Origin: Struthio camelus
Lineage: Eukaryota; Chordata; Aves; Struthioniformes; Struthionidae
DNA: 64,000 nucleotides
Direction of reading: 5' to 3'
NCBI RefSeq assembly: GCF_040807025.1
Contig: NC_090952.1
Span: forward strand, 24,797,068-24,861,067
Shown here in pieces: positions 12,801 through 23,700 of this stretch; positions within the stretch are counted from its first letter, which is position 1; each line of letters begins with the position of its first letter. Under the pieces are notes generated by a model. The model had not been told where the DNA came from, ran no database searches, and saw only the letters and a list, made by a program, of their open reading frames with translations. The translations under genes and the position numbers were made by a program.

Positions 12801-15539
12801 CCCCATAAGTAAATCTCAGTTTTGACTCTTTTTTTTTCTTTCTTTTTTGTATTCTAGCCCATCCTAACAAACCGTGGAAGCGCTGGCTCTCAGCCAGGTA
12901 TCTCACCAGACTTTTCCCCAAAGAGCAAGACAACCAGCCGACCACTGCGCCAGGACCAGAGAACACATGACATGGAGCACAGCAGCCCTTGGTACCTTCC
13001 GTAGATGGCTATCTGATCAGACAAAGCAATAGAAGACTCATAGACCCTTCCCAGGAGGCTTCTCAAACCAATGAGCCGCTTCCATGCCCAAGAATCCTGC
13101 CCAGAACCGCTGGCAGAGCCCATTGGCCAGAGCAACAAGCCCCTCTCTGTTCCGCCCACCTAGGTCAAGCAGCAGACAGATGCAGGGAAAGTAAATCTCA
13201 AGACCTTGCTGAATGGAGCAGCTCTTCCCAAAAACATCAGTCATTTTCCTCTGAGGGAAGGAGATTTGAGACCAAAGCATCAAGTCTGCCAGCACTGAGG
13301 AAAGGCTGCCAGGACACTTCATCCCTATGCTTTGGGTTTGCTGCATTCCCTCCAGGAGGACTCCTGTATGATATCCAAATGTCACTGCTTTCACGGGGAA
13401 ACGAGAGCAGATAGACCACCTCATGGCACCTCCTTGCCCTGCACCTGGGTCAAGGGGACACGCCACAGTGGGCAGCCATGCTGTGACCATCGGCTGTGGG
13501 GTGGCAAGGGGATATTGCTGCCCAAAACCTATCCTGAGCAACGGGACAAGTGTGCTGAGCTGGTGCCAGGACAGGCTCAGGCTATGTTGACTTCTCAGGG
13601 AGAACATGCTGTACCAAACACTTCTTACTGTATATCTTACATAAACAAGGCATTGAGCTCACCACCCAGCACTTGCTCGTACTAATAAATACCAGCAGCT
13701 TTCTCTGCTCCATATATTGAGATCACATACTAAAGCCAGCTCAGGGACACAGACAGGATGCTCATTTCAGATCGAGACTGTTTCTGCAGTTCATTAAAGC
13801 TGATAGGAATCAAAGACAGCTCAGACAGACAGCTGCAAACAGGATTTGCTGCGCAAGTGCGGCAGGGACAGACCGCACCCTTGTGGGAAACCCTGCTCTG
13901 GCAGCTCAGGTCTTCAGTCCCTCTTGGGGAGAGACCAGCTGACAGGCCCAGAAACGGTCTGGAACATTTCCTGCTCCAAAAACCCTGCTGATGCTGGAGA
14001 ACAACGTCTGAATATAGTGGTAAAAAGAGGAAAAGTGACGTGTCACCCAACAGAAGCCGTATTTCCCAGGGGATCTGGCCCGTTGCCATCAGCCAGGGAC
14101 ACTTTGCTTCTGCTCTGCCCCTACGGTATCTGCATAGGTTGGCGAGGGAGCAAACGCATCACATCTGCTGCAGAGCTACCAGCATTTTCATCTGCTCATG
14201 CAAGAGTACAATGCACCATCTCTGCAACAGGGTTTCTTGGGCTCTTGTCATCGGCCTCACCACGGCAGGCCAGCAAGAGCGCAATGGATGCAGCCCAGAG
14301 CAAAATCCAGCTGTTGCTTATAAATTCACCTCACTGAATTTGCAGAGCAAACAAGCTGCTGAGCAACTGCGTGTGCTGCAGAACGGCCCTGCCGAAGCTG
14401 AGCGAATCGCTCCAGAGCAAAATCCCAGAGCAGGTCACAGGGGCTGCTGGGTTGCGAGACAGGCCAGAAAGGGGCTCCTGGGCTCGCGCACCCTCTGTCA
14501 AAGGCTCCTGCCACTGAGGTGCTATCTACATTTTCTGGGAACGTCTAAGGAAGCCCAGGATGGGAGGAGGAACTGGGGTCTAACAAAACGAGGTTGTAGT
14601 GCTGTACAGTTATTAGAATGGCATGGCTTGCAAAAGCTGGCAAAGTGTTCTCCAGAGGAAAAAAGCTTCTAGATTTGCAAGAGAACATTATTTACATTTT
14701 TGTCTGCCGTTTATAGGGGCTCTTTTGCAGAAAATCCAGAAAAAAAAAGTAATACTTTGGAAATGTGAAAAATCACATTTTCCAATTAAAAAAAAAACCT
14801 GAACAATCCCATGAGACGCTTGAGGAAAGACATTCAAAGAGCTCAACGTTATCCAATTTGCTCTAAAAGTGAAGCAACATGCTGACATAGCGTGTCCCCC
14901 ACTTTCACCTCAGGTTCCTCTCCGGACAGACATTTGGGATGTTTGATTAACCAAGCTACTCAAATTCACAACCTGTCAGAGGCACTAGCCAGATTTAGCA
15001 AAAAGAAATGTCACACTGCTGAGCTCGCAGGGTCACTTGGTTTGCCACTCTTGCAGAACGTGACCTTCAGGATGGACTTCTTCTGAAATTGCATTTTTGA
15101 GGAAGGAATTTCCCCCCCTCTCGGTTTTACCTCCCATTTAATATGTTTTTTGTTTCCTTGTTTCTAAGAGGACAGCAGTGGGCGCAGCTGCCTCAGCCCC
15201 TGGGAGGTGGTGGGTAATCTCTGCCCTCCCGCAGGCGCACAGGAAGATCCCACATTGCTACTCTCTCATCCAAAAAGTCACCAATTTTCTTTGGCCTCTT
15301 AGAGATGCAAATGCAATTGGAGCTGCGTATCACATTCCAGCGATATCTCCCTATCTGCACAGGTTTGCACATCAGGGAGAAGGCATGATACTTGTTTAAA
15401 AAAAAATGTTCTTTGTGAGCAAGTCTGGCCTGACCTAGAGAAAACATGCCATCTGTGCTTATGCGCAGAGTGGATACAGCTGAAGCACAGGCAGCACAGG
15501 GGTCAGGTAATGCCGTGCACGTAATGCAGCTACTGTTTT

Positions 15540-15775
15540 CAGCCTACAAAGATATCAATTAATGCAGTTAATGGCACAATTGTGCTCATTACTGCCCTAA
15601 TCAGTATTGCAGCAAAGGTACAAAGGCTCAGCAACCTCTTATTAGTTCTCTCACCCTGCCACTTTGAATACCTGGTAATTTTCTTAATAAGATTATTTGT
15701 TTTGCTGCAGCCTGACTGCGTTGTTATGCTCATTGCTAAGCAATTAACAGTTTGCATTTCCAGAAATATCTGACG
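15540..15775. promoter_or_regulatory. Candidate conserved non-coding element
   Basis: This stretch is dense in homeodomain-type cores (ATTAAT, TTAATG, CATTAC, CTAATC, TTAATAAG, CAATTAAC) with an E-box-like CAATTG, balanced base composition and no low-complexity runs. It stands out against its flanks and has no convincing protein frame. This is the usual look of a vertebrate developmental enhancer, but conservation cannot be tested from one sequence. Confidence 0.3.
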
Positions 15776-16469
15776 CCGCAGACACTATTAGCGCCCGCCG
15801 GAGCATTTTCAACAAAAACATTCCACGGGGGATGTGTTGGCGCCTCTTCTGCTTTCTGGGACAAGCGTCTCTCCAGCGACGCACCCGCTTTCCAGACTGC
15901 CCCGGGGCTGCGGGTTACTCGTGGTCAAGTTCCCGTTCTGCCCCGTTCTGCGCAAATTTTTCATCCTGCATCACTCCAACACTGGCAAATATCAGCAAAA
16001 GCAGAGCATGCCTTGCCAAATCCCATTTTCGTGGAAGTAAGCAAAGGACTTTGCCACCACCTTGCAGTGAACAGAGGCACCAGGTTCCTGGGGCTCCCAG
16101 GCGCTGGCCAGCGTCGGGGTGTCTCGGGAGGTCAGGCACCTGGATACCCGCCAGGCAGTGTGTAATTTCTGACCTGCGGACCCAGGAGCCTTCAGGAAAG
16201 GTTCAAGAGTATCACGCTGGGGAGACTCCCCTGAAGGCAACGATCTTTTGGTTGCCCTGCGTGCCCCAGCCTGGAGACAGCCTGCTTGGAGCCAAGCAAG
16301 GTGTTAACAGGTCCCTCTTTCAGCCTATCAAACCTGAAAAGCTTCACACAGATCCTTTCTGAAGGGTCCAAAATGCTATTTAGGACCAGCTCTAGCAAAA
16401 TAAAAATTCAAAACATCAAAATAACCTCAAAATAGAATGCTTATTTGCCAAATAACTATACTTTTTTCT

Positions 16470-16475
16470 TTTATT
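16470..16475 (-). terminator. AGTR2: Candidate distal poly(A) signal of AGTR2
   Basis: The plus strand reads TTTATT, i.e. AATAAA on the minus strand, about 1 kb downstream of the AGTR2 stop. The intervening DNA is AT-rich and has no competing gene, so this could end the long transcript form. Choice of site is inferred. Confidence 0.4.
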
Positions 16476-16948
16476 TACAAACAAGTAAACTTAAATATTA
16501 AGATCCGGATGTGTCTTAGGAACTGGCCTATGGTTTCGCTTCTAGGTGTCAGCACAGTCACTTGAGCTTTCTGTAACAGGACCACAATATTGCAGCAGTA
16601 ACGGACATCCAAAATGCAAAAGGTCTCGACAATCACCAAGTCCTTTCCCTTAAGGCTGTTGGACATCTGCACGTGCTTCATTCCCAGAGCGTTACTGTCA
16701 AAAGGGACCACGCTGGCTCAGAGCAAAGGACCACCTAGCCCAGGAACCTGCTTCCTGCTAAGGGAAAGCTATCAAATCACAGAAAGCACATAGTAGTACT
16801 TTCCCCCAACAGTACTCTCCTGCCTCCAACAGTTTGTGTGCCTATGTCTCCATCTTCCCAGGCCAAAGCAAGCGGGATGTATGTCTGATTTGCTATTATG
16901 TCTGTAGGTATTTAATGCATGATTTCTCTAGCTCTATAATTTCAAAAA

Positions 16949-17027
16949 TGTGTGTGTGTGCGCGTGTGTGTGTGTGTGTATATAAATATATATATTTATA
17001 TATATAAAATACATATATAAAATATAG
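16949..17027. repeat. (TG)n/(TA)n microsatellite
   Basis: An alternating purine-pyrimidine tract (TG repeats with an embedded CGCG) runs into a TA/TATATAAA-type tract. Such tracts are length-polymorphic and can form Z-DNA or cruciforms. It lies in the presumed 3'UTR of AGTR2. Confidence 0.9.
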
Positions 17028-17262
17028 GTCAAAATATTTACTTACAGATAGGTACAGAAGCATCTGCACTGCTTTAGTTACATATTCTATAGTGTGACTC
17101 TCTTTTGGGAAAATCAGCTTAGTTAGGGTGTAATACTGAGAGCTTAGGTACTGGTAGCTATGGTGCGATGCTCTCTCGGTATGCTTTGTCTTTCTGTGCT
17201 ACATTAAACACTCGCACAACCTCAGCCACGCACAAGCTGATATTTAAAATGCCACTGATATA

Positions 17263-17268
17263 TTTATT
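17263..17268 (-). terminator. AGTR2: Candidate proximal poly(A) signal of AGTR2
   Basis: AATAAA on the minus strand, about 200 nt past the AGTR2 stop. Together with the site at 16470 it would give short and long 3'UTRs. Inference from motif and spacing. Confidence 0.4.
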
Positions 17269-17464
17269 TGCCAGCAACTTCCCTTTATGTAAAACTTTGG
17301 TGCTCATTGTGGAAAGGAAGAGTAAATCCCCATGTATGATGAAAATAGGTTCTCCTCCAAACGGCTGGTGGATGAGCGGACGCAAAATGGAAAGAAGAGG
17401 ACAGAAGAGCGTCGTCATCGCAGGGCAGCCCGCTGCACCGGCGCAGCCCCGCCGTGCCCAGCGC

Positions 17465-18625
17465 CTACTGCGTGGGCTCAGGTCCCCCTTCGCTGCCCCC
17501 CAGGGTCTCGGCATCTCTGAAGCAGCTCCCTTTTCGCAGAGAGGAGCTCTCTTGATGGCTGTTGAACTGATAAACCCGGCGTTTGAACAAGCGATGGAGC
17601 TTCTCCTGGAACTGGTTCCCGATAAAGCAGTACAGTAAAGGGTTGATGCAGCTGTTGGCAAATGCCAGGCAGATGCCAAAGGGCAGTCCTGTGTCGATGA
17701 CGCCTATCGCGGCACAGTCGTCAATGATGTTCATGTAAGCCAGGGCATCCAAAAACGTTAAAATGTGGAACGGGAGCCAGCAAATCAAGAAGGCCACAAC
17801 AACGGCAGCCACCAGCTTTAGGACTTTGTCCCTTTTCTGCTTGTTTTTCCCAAACTCCTGTGTTTTTAGCAAGTGCCTCCTGATCCAGATGTAGCACATG
17901 GTGATCACGGTGAAGGGGATGAAGAAACCAAGCATATTTTTCAGGAAGGCTGTTCCCACAGACCATTTTGCGTAATTGTCATGAGGAAAGGCCATAATGC
18001 AAGCGTTTACCCCCAAGCTTTTAACATAGTGTGTGTCACGGAAATAGAAAGTCGGGAGGGAGGAAAAACAGGCCAGGCTCCACACAACCGTTGCTACCAC
18101 ATATGCCTGCTGCAGAGTTCTCCTTTGAGAGCGAATAGGGTGGACAATAGCATGGTACCGGTCCAAACTCATGCACGTAATGAAAAACGTACTTGCAAAC
18201 ATGTTCAGGCACAGGATCGAGCTGGAGATTTTGCACATGAGAGACCCAAAAAGCCAGTTGTATTCATGTGCATAATAGGTAGCCCAGAAGGGGAGGGTAA
18301 GGAGGCACAGCAAATCTGCCACGGCCAGGTTGAAAATGTAGATATTAGCAACTGTTCGGGGACCACGCTGACAACAGAGCACCACCACCACCACACTGTT
18401 GCCAACCAGCCCTAGAACAAAAACCACGGAGAAGAGCACCGGAATTAATGAAAATTGGTAGCCAGAAGAGACAAGCGGGCAGGGAGGTGGTGCGCGCAGG
18501 GCAGCCGATGTGTTGGTCAGCGCTGCGTAGAGGAGCTGCAGAGTGTCTCGGGTGGTGATGACCAGGGAGTAGTTGCTCTGCATGTTGGCACTGGTGGAAA
18601 AAAAAATGTTCTCTTGGAAATTCAT
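17465..18625 (-). CDS. AGTR2: Angiotensin II type 2 receptor
   Basis: A class A GPCR that binds angiotensin II at the plasma membrane; AT2 generally opposes AT1 effects. The frame gives 386 residues in one exon, as in mammals, where the protein is 363. Visible features: seven hydrophobic segments, DRY (155-157) after TM3, CWLP (282-285) in TM6, NPLLY (328-332) in TM7, Cys131-Cys209 for the ECL1-ECL2 bond, and Cys49 and Cys304 for the second bond typical of angiotensin receptors. The ligand-contact positions known in human AT2 are kept: Trp114 in LPFWATYY, Arg196 in FYFRD and Lys229 in FLKN. N-glycosylation sequons (NYS, NTS) lie in the N-terminus. The frame extends upstream only to a GTG, so the first real ATG is at 18625, in weak context (C at -3). 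The next ATG at 18583 has A at -3 and would give 372 residues, nearer the family length. The C-tail differs from mammals. The identity is secure; the exact start is not. Confidence 0.96.
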   Translation of the reverse strand: MNFQENIFFSTSANMQSNYSLVITTRDTLQLLYAALTNTSAALRAPPPCPLVSSGYQFSLIPVLFSVVFVLGLVGNSVVVVVLCCQRGPRTVANIYIFNLAVADLLCLLTLPFWATYYAHEYNWLFGSLMCKISSSILCLNMFASTFFITCMSLDRYHAIVHPIRSQRRTLQQAYVVATVVWSLACFSSLPTFYFRDTHYVKSLGVNACIMAFPHDNYAKWSVGTAFLKNMLGFFIPFTVITMCYIWIRRHLLKTQEFGKNKQKRDKVLKLVAAVVVAFLICWLPFHILTFLDALAYMNIIDDCAAIGVIDTGLPFGICLAFANSCINPLLYCFIGNQFQEKLHRLFKRRVYQFNSHQESSSLRKGSCFRDAETLGGSEGGPEPTQ

Positions 18626-18645
18626 GTGTAGCAGCACCTTTCCAT
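18622..18645 (-). other. Short upstream ORF overlapping the AGTR2 start
   Basis: An ATG at 18645 opens a seven-codon frame (MERCCYT) whose TGA overlaps the AGTR2 ATG at 18625 as ATGA. If the leader is included in the mRNA, this could reduce initiation at the main ATG or lead to reinitiation. The surrounding leader is present whether the exon starts at the AG at 18658-18659 or further upstream. Confidence 0.5.
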
Positions 18646-18665
18646 CACGTCGCTCACCTGCAGAT
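18646..18665 (-). other. AGTR2: Candidate 3' splice site before the AGTR2 coding exon
   Basis: The minus strand reads CTGCAG followed by GTGAGC at 18657. CTGCAG can be an acceptor for the coding exon, as mammalian AGTR2 has non-coding exons upstream and all coding sequence in the last exon. The pyrimidine tract is poor, and CAG|GTGAGC is also a good donor, so the boundary is uncertain. Confidence 0.3.
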
Positions 18666-20600
18666 CATAAACCACATTAGACACACTCTGCAGACATCTT
18701 CGGTCTGGAATCACACAAGCACAATACAATAAAATCATTTAAAATGATGCCAGTAAGCTGAGAACTGAGACATCAGGCAACCATGCAGGACTTCTTTCCT
18801 CCATCCTACTGACAGGACATGATTAGCATTAGGGAGGTCAAGGCATGTTTTAATTAGCCTGGCAGAGAAGCGAGCGGCTGGGTTTTATCTAGGATTAGAC
18901 AGTAATTTCTGCGGCAGCAGAGCAGAAAGATTATTGATTCAGGAAGCGCAGATTCTTCAAGGGACTTTTGAGACCACAGAAAACACTTAGGCTCCTTGCG
19001 ATCTTTTTTCTCAGCTTTCTCATCCTATTTCCAGCACTCGATGCCGTTAAAATAAAGCAGAATGGCAGCGCTTGCCAGCAGGGATCAAGTACCTCACACC
19101 CACAGAGCTCCCGGCACTTCACAGGCATCAACACAGCCTTTTAATATGGCTATTAGGAAGGCAAGCTTTGACTTTTCTAATTCATGAGGCTGGATACAGT
19201 GACTCTGAAGGGCCTTTGCAAAATATCACACCCTGACAGAGTCCTTCTCCAAGCAATCCTGCATCGCCTGCCCCCTTAATGGCTTTTAGTCAGAAGAGTA
19301 AAATAATTTTTTTCAATGTAGATACAAGCAATAAGCACTCGAGTACCTAGTCCTTGCAGGCGCTGGATTTAACAGTAGTATTTGTCATCCATTTAGAAAG
19401 ATCAGGACTGCGCTTTGATATGGGAAAATGTAGCTACAAAACGGCACCAGTAAGAAGGTCCTTGGACAGCCTTTGTTCCCAGTCTCTTGAATCTGCACTC
19501 TGAGCAGCGCTTTTTTCAAACTTCAAGACTTTATAGCCAATAAAAAAAGACGGCATATCCAAATAGTTTATTGCACATAATAGAAAGACAATTCCTTTTT
19601 AATAAAGTCCTTACGGAAACAGTCAGGCATTTAAGGATTCTCAGGGGGCTCTGCAGTAACAGGAATTTTGACCAAGTAAAGACAACAAAGTTAAGTAATT
19701 AATAGCTTAGTGTACAATCACTTATCATTTTCTCAGTGCAAAATATGCATCACGCAGCTTTGAACAGTCTGACAAAATTGAATTTTAATTATGTTGTCTC
19801 AACGTGCTGGAAATTCAAGAGGAGAACAGTAGTGCATATTTCTGCCTGTGTTTCAAGTCCCATGCACTGGATCACAACCCCCTGGGCTATAACCAGACGG
19901 ATCTCAAGCCTGAGCAAGGGTGTTAGCTGGGGAGAGGGAAAGGCGTTCAAGGGAGGGTCAGGAGCCCCCTTTCTCCCTTAACGCTTATGTCTTGAACCCC
20001 TCACTTTAACCACAGAAGCTGAAGTTTCAGGAGTAGTTGCAAAGCCTTATGTATTTGACTGACTTGCAGTAGAGGGACCATGCCATATTTAATTTTTGCT
20101 ATATTCTGGAGAACATGCTCGCCCCTCTGCGCAGAAACAACTCGGTAGCTTCAGGTCTGCTTCTAAGGAATGACTCCAAGTCTCATTCCCGCTCTAAGAC
20201 ACAAGGAGTCATTTTATCACAAAGCAAATCAAATTACGCTCTAACAGCAGATAGAAAACGTACCTTTAAAACCTCACCTTCCTCTGGCTGGAGCTCTGGA
20301 ACTATGCACTCCTTTCTTCTGCTTTCCTCCTAGCGAGCATCACCCCCAGCTCTCTGCTCTCTTAAACGCTCCACTTTCCCACTGGGAGACTTTAACCTAC
20401 ATAACTTGAGGGCTGAAATATGAATGCCTGCCAGCGTCTTTTCCTTTTGGAAGCAAAGCAGTTTGAGAGCCCCCCTTTCCCAGGCCACGTGAGCACAGGC
20501 AGTAAATCAGGAGAGAGGAACAAGCCAGCCAAAAAAGAAAAAAAAAGAAAAGAAAGAAAGGAAGAAAAAGGAAATTCACACAAACATCAGTGCGGGTTTC
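18666..20600. other. AGTR2 5' flank or first intron; no gene seen
   Basis: No coding exon was recognised. Two stretches look like regulatory DNA: 18815-18930 (TTTTAATTAG, AGGATTAGA, GATTATTGATT) and 19720-19805 (an octamer-like ATATGCAT, TTTGAACA, TTTTAATTATG). If the coding exon is spliced to a leader near 20.65 kb, this is the AGTR2 intron. Confidence 0.4.
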
Positions 20601-20711
20601 TCTGCACAAACGCATAGGCACGCACGATGCAGGGAAACTCGGCGGGTAGGGGGATTTCCATGCGCTTTAGGGAGTCCTGGTGTTTGCTAGCCCGCTTGAG
20701 AGCGGAAAAGG

Positions 20712-20719
20712 TTATTATA
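20712..20719 (-). promoter_or_regulatory. AGTR2: Candidate TATA box of AGTR2
   Basis: The minus strand reads CTATAATAAC, with GC- and CpG-rich DNA immediately upstream (20730-21080) and AT-richer DNA downstream. It lies about 2.1 kb upstream of the coding exon, comparable to the spacing of leader and coding exons in mammalian AGTR2. A start of transcription would be expected near 20685-20690. No transcript evidence is available. Confidence 0.3.
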
Positions 20720-20729
20720 GAGAGACCGA

Positions 20730-23700
20730 CTGCAACGCGAGCACGCAGAGGAGGAGAGCGCAGGAGCTTCGCAGCGCTCGCAGACGGAGCTGCCTCCTGG
20801 CCCCAGGGGCTGCTGCAGAGCAACCGCTGGTGCAAAATAAACATCCGTCAGCCCTAAAAGTTTTGCCTTGATATCCCGAGCCTGGTCTCCCCGCAGCACC
20901 AGCCCATCTGCCGGGGATGTCTGTGCAGCGCCGGCCGCCCTCGCCAAGCAGAAAGCAGCCACGAGTGTGCCCACGGGCACGGCTCCTCCGTGCCCCACGG
21001 GGCAGGTGCTGCGGGCTCGATGTCCCTCGCCAGCCGCGGCCGGGCCGAAGCTCATCTCCTTCTTCGACAGCCAGCACAGCCCCACGGCAGGGCTGTGCCA
21101 CCACTGCCGCTGCGAGAAGCCCCGGTGCCTGCCCTTGCTTCGGTGCTCTGTAACCAGCAAGCTCTGCTTACACCAGGGTAACCCAAGAGGGAGCTGATAC
21201 AGGGAAAATAGCCTTTCTCCTGCATCTTCCAGGCTTGAGCAGGCCGTGGAGAACGGTCCAGCTTTTGGCCCAGCGAGAAACCACGTGCACGCTACAGACG
21301 TGCTACAAATGCTCCGTCCGTCGTCCAGCCCAAACGTGCACCAAACAGGTCGGCAGGAGCACTGAACAGTGAGTAAGTGCAGAAGTCGCACATCCTCCTG
21401 CAAAGGGGAAGAAATGCATCTTTTGCCGGCCAGCACCCCCTGGACCCACAGCGTGCCCTCCGGTCCGGAGGGCTGCGGGCTCTCCGCGCAGCTGAGTGAG
21501 CGACCCGAGGTGGCAGCTCTCGCCCTGACCCACATCCTTCAATTTTTTGTTAACGGGTGCAGTGAGCCACCCTCAGTTAGGAGGTCTTGCTGCTGGTTTC
21601 GCACGCAAACGGCTGGTGAAGGATACTGCTCCATCCTTCATCAAACGTCCGGTGCACTCTGTAAGCAGGGGAAAGTCAATAACATGAGAATGTTTATTTT
21701 GCAATAATAACAAGCTCAAGTTGTTGTTTAGATTTCAAGTTTTCCCTTCCAGTTGTACTTTAGATCTTCACAGATACTTGCTGTATCTACTCTGTTCTAG
21801 CAGTGCCTCAAGAACTGCTCAAAACCTCCGGCTGGCTCCGTGTCTCCTGGGAGGAGAGAGACGGGCCCGGTGCAGCGGGGACAACAGCATCTCACCTCAG
21901 CCTGCTCCCGGCAGGGCCCAGCACGTCCGACTCCCTGTCTCATCCCACGTTCTCACTGCAAAGCTCTGGTTAGCCACATGCAAATATTTTCCCCCTCCTA
22001 TTTTCATCTGCATGTTGCAGGATGAACAGGAAACGGCTGGGAAACAGAAGACAAGTCTGCACTGCCCAGCACGGACGCCCAAGCCGTGTGCGCACGAGCC
22101 CTCCTCGTGCCACGCCGCCCTGCCGCTGCGCTGATGCCCCGGCGCGCACGGGACACGTTCGTCCCACTTCCAGGGCTGGGCTCCAAAATCCACCGTGGAT
22201 TTGCTGCATCAGCACTCAGCACAGAGCAGATACACACAGAGGCAGAGACCTCAGGCGTTTTACTGTTCCTCTGCTTGGAAAATTACCAAAGCGGGGAGTT
22301 TTCACTGCAAAAAGACCCAGTTGGTGTTAAATAGTGAGGAGCTGCTGCTTCGTGGGGCATGTATTTAGGGAAGGACTTTATGCATGTCTTTTTATACTAA
22401 AAAAAAAAAAAAATCACCGTTCAAAAGTATTTCTTGCTGCACGCTCACTTGCAGCACTCAGACTTGACCTTCTACCCTCCCGCCCACATATCTGAAGAGT
22501 TCCTTAGAAGTATTTTAAAAAAAGAAAAAAACACACATGCAACATTCAGATAGCAACTTCCAGTCACGTGCATAATCTTTTTAAAACAGCTGGATACATG
22601 TAAGTTCCTAGGTCTTGCTTTTCACAGGGAAACGCTGCTGCCCGGGATGGAATATTCCAAAGAGGCAGCGGTTCAAACCGCTCTCGCGCTTTGTCAGACC
22701 GGGCTCTGGAGGCTAAACCTCACCAGCCTGCCAAATTCCCAATGCAGTGTGGGGTCCAGCTGCGGAGAGCTTTCATGGGCTTGATTCGTTTCCTTTTGAG
22801 AAAGCAAGAGGGAAAAATCTCATATAACCGTGCTCCCCAGGACGTACGCCCCGATGCAGGGCAGTTCGGCTCCCAGCCCTTCGGCACGGATTGACAGCGG
22901 GATACTCTGACTCGGAAGGAAAACCCGCTCGGCAGCCGGGCAGCAGGTGACGGAGATTCGGCCCCGCACGCTGTCTCGGGGGGCGAACGGCGTATTTGCA
23001 TTGCACCGCACGGCGCGTTTGCGCTGCACCGAACAACAGACTTTTTGCAAACACCCCGAAAGGAGCCCGCCTGCAGTGGGGCTTCCCCAGCACTCCATCA
23101 GCTTGTATACGGATTCCTCCTTCCCGTTTCTGTTTGTTTAAGGTTTTGGCTTTTGTTTTTTTTTTTTGTTTTTGTTTTTTAAGGGATTAAATATCCAGCT
23201 GTACAAGTAAGGTCAGATTATTCACCTCCCCCTGGCAGAGCCCCAGAGCACCCCTGCGGAAGGAAGGAAGAGTGCTCTCTCGCATCCCTGCGGTGGCCAC
23301 AGCGAGGAGAGCGGGTCCCACTGAAGAACCGATGCCCAAGGCGGTGAGTCCCGCTTGCACCCGCCGTCTGCAGTCCTTGCCTCGGCGTACTGGGGTCTTC
23401 ACACCGTCTCGCAGACCTCTGCAGCATGGTCAGGTTTGCCGATGGGTCTCTCTCGGCCAACTGAGTGTTTCAGCCAGGACACAGAAGTATTAGCATCAAA
23501 AAAAGAAAAGAAAAAAGAGACATTGGTCAGTACTTTGTCTTCTTTCCTGGAGCCATGATTTCAGCTGGAAGCAGGTCTGGAGGAACCATTGGTTTCCCAG
23601 CAATAGCAGCACGCCAGGGTGCAGAGCGTGGCGGAGGCAGACCGGGGGAAGAGGGACGCCCCCCCTTGCATGCAGCACCGAGGAGAGGTTTCCAAGGCAT

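Larger units (their letters stand above)
1..16460. other. Intergenic, AT-rich; no gene recognised
   Basis: I see no recognisable coding exon, tRNA or rRNA here. Open frames are short (mostly 60-210 codons), lack splice-flanked conserved peptides, and resemble no family I know. The amino-acid transporter gene SLC6A14 neighbours AGTR2 in mammals, but no exon of it was recognised, so it is absent or lies beyond the window. The stretch holds a probable CR1-type tail (5880-5935), a possible second old repeat (6735-6830), short T and TA runs (5768-5783, 5007-5023), a SOX-like palindrome (4073-4094), and two AT-rich homeodomain-motif-dense stretches near 11.53-11.70 and 15.54-15.78 kb. Confidence 0.6.
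16476..17464 (-). other. AGTR2: Probable AGTR2 3' untranslated region
   Basis: About 1 kb of AT-rich minus-strand DNA follows the AGTR2 stop codon and contains two AATAAA signals (17263-17268 and 16470-16475). It includes a TG/CG plus TA dinucleotide repeat at about 16949-17027, which would lie inside the UTR if the distal site is used. The 3' end is inferred from signals only. Confidence 0.45.

Noticed and set aside
14040-14672. 210-codon open frame on the plus strand
   Set aside because: Overlapping frames of similar size exist on the same strand; composition is random-like and no family is recognised.
1-16460. SLC6A14 exons expected beside AGTR2
   Set aside because: No peptide resembling a sodium/chloride-dependent transporter was found in any frame.
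18626-18637. Upstream extension of the AGTR2 frame by four codons
   Set aside because: It begins with GTG; eukaryotic initiation at the ATG at 18625 or 18583 is far more likely.
20687-21535. 282-codon open frame on the minus strand upstream of AGTR2
   Set aside because: Lies in CpG-rich DNA where stops are scarce, overlaps several equally long frames on both strands, and its translation has no domain, signal peptide or family resemblance.
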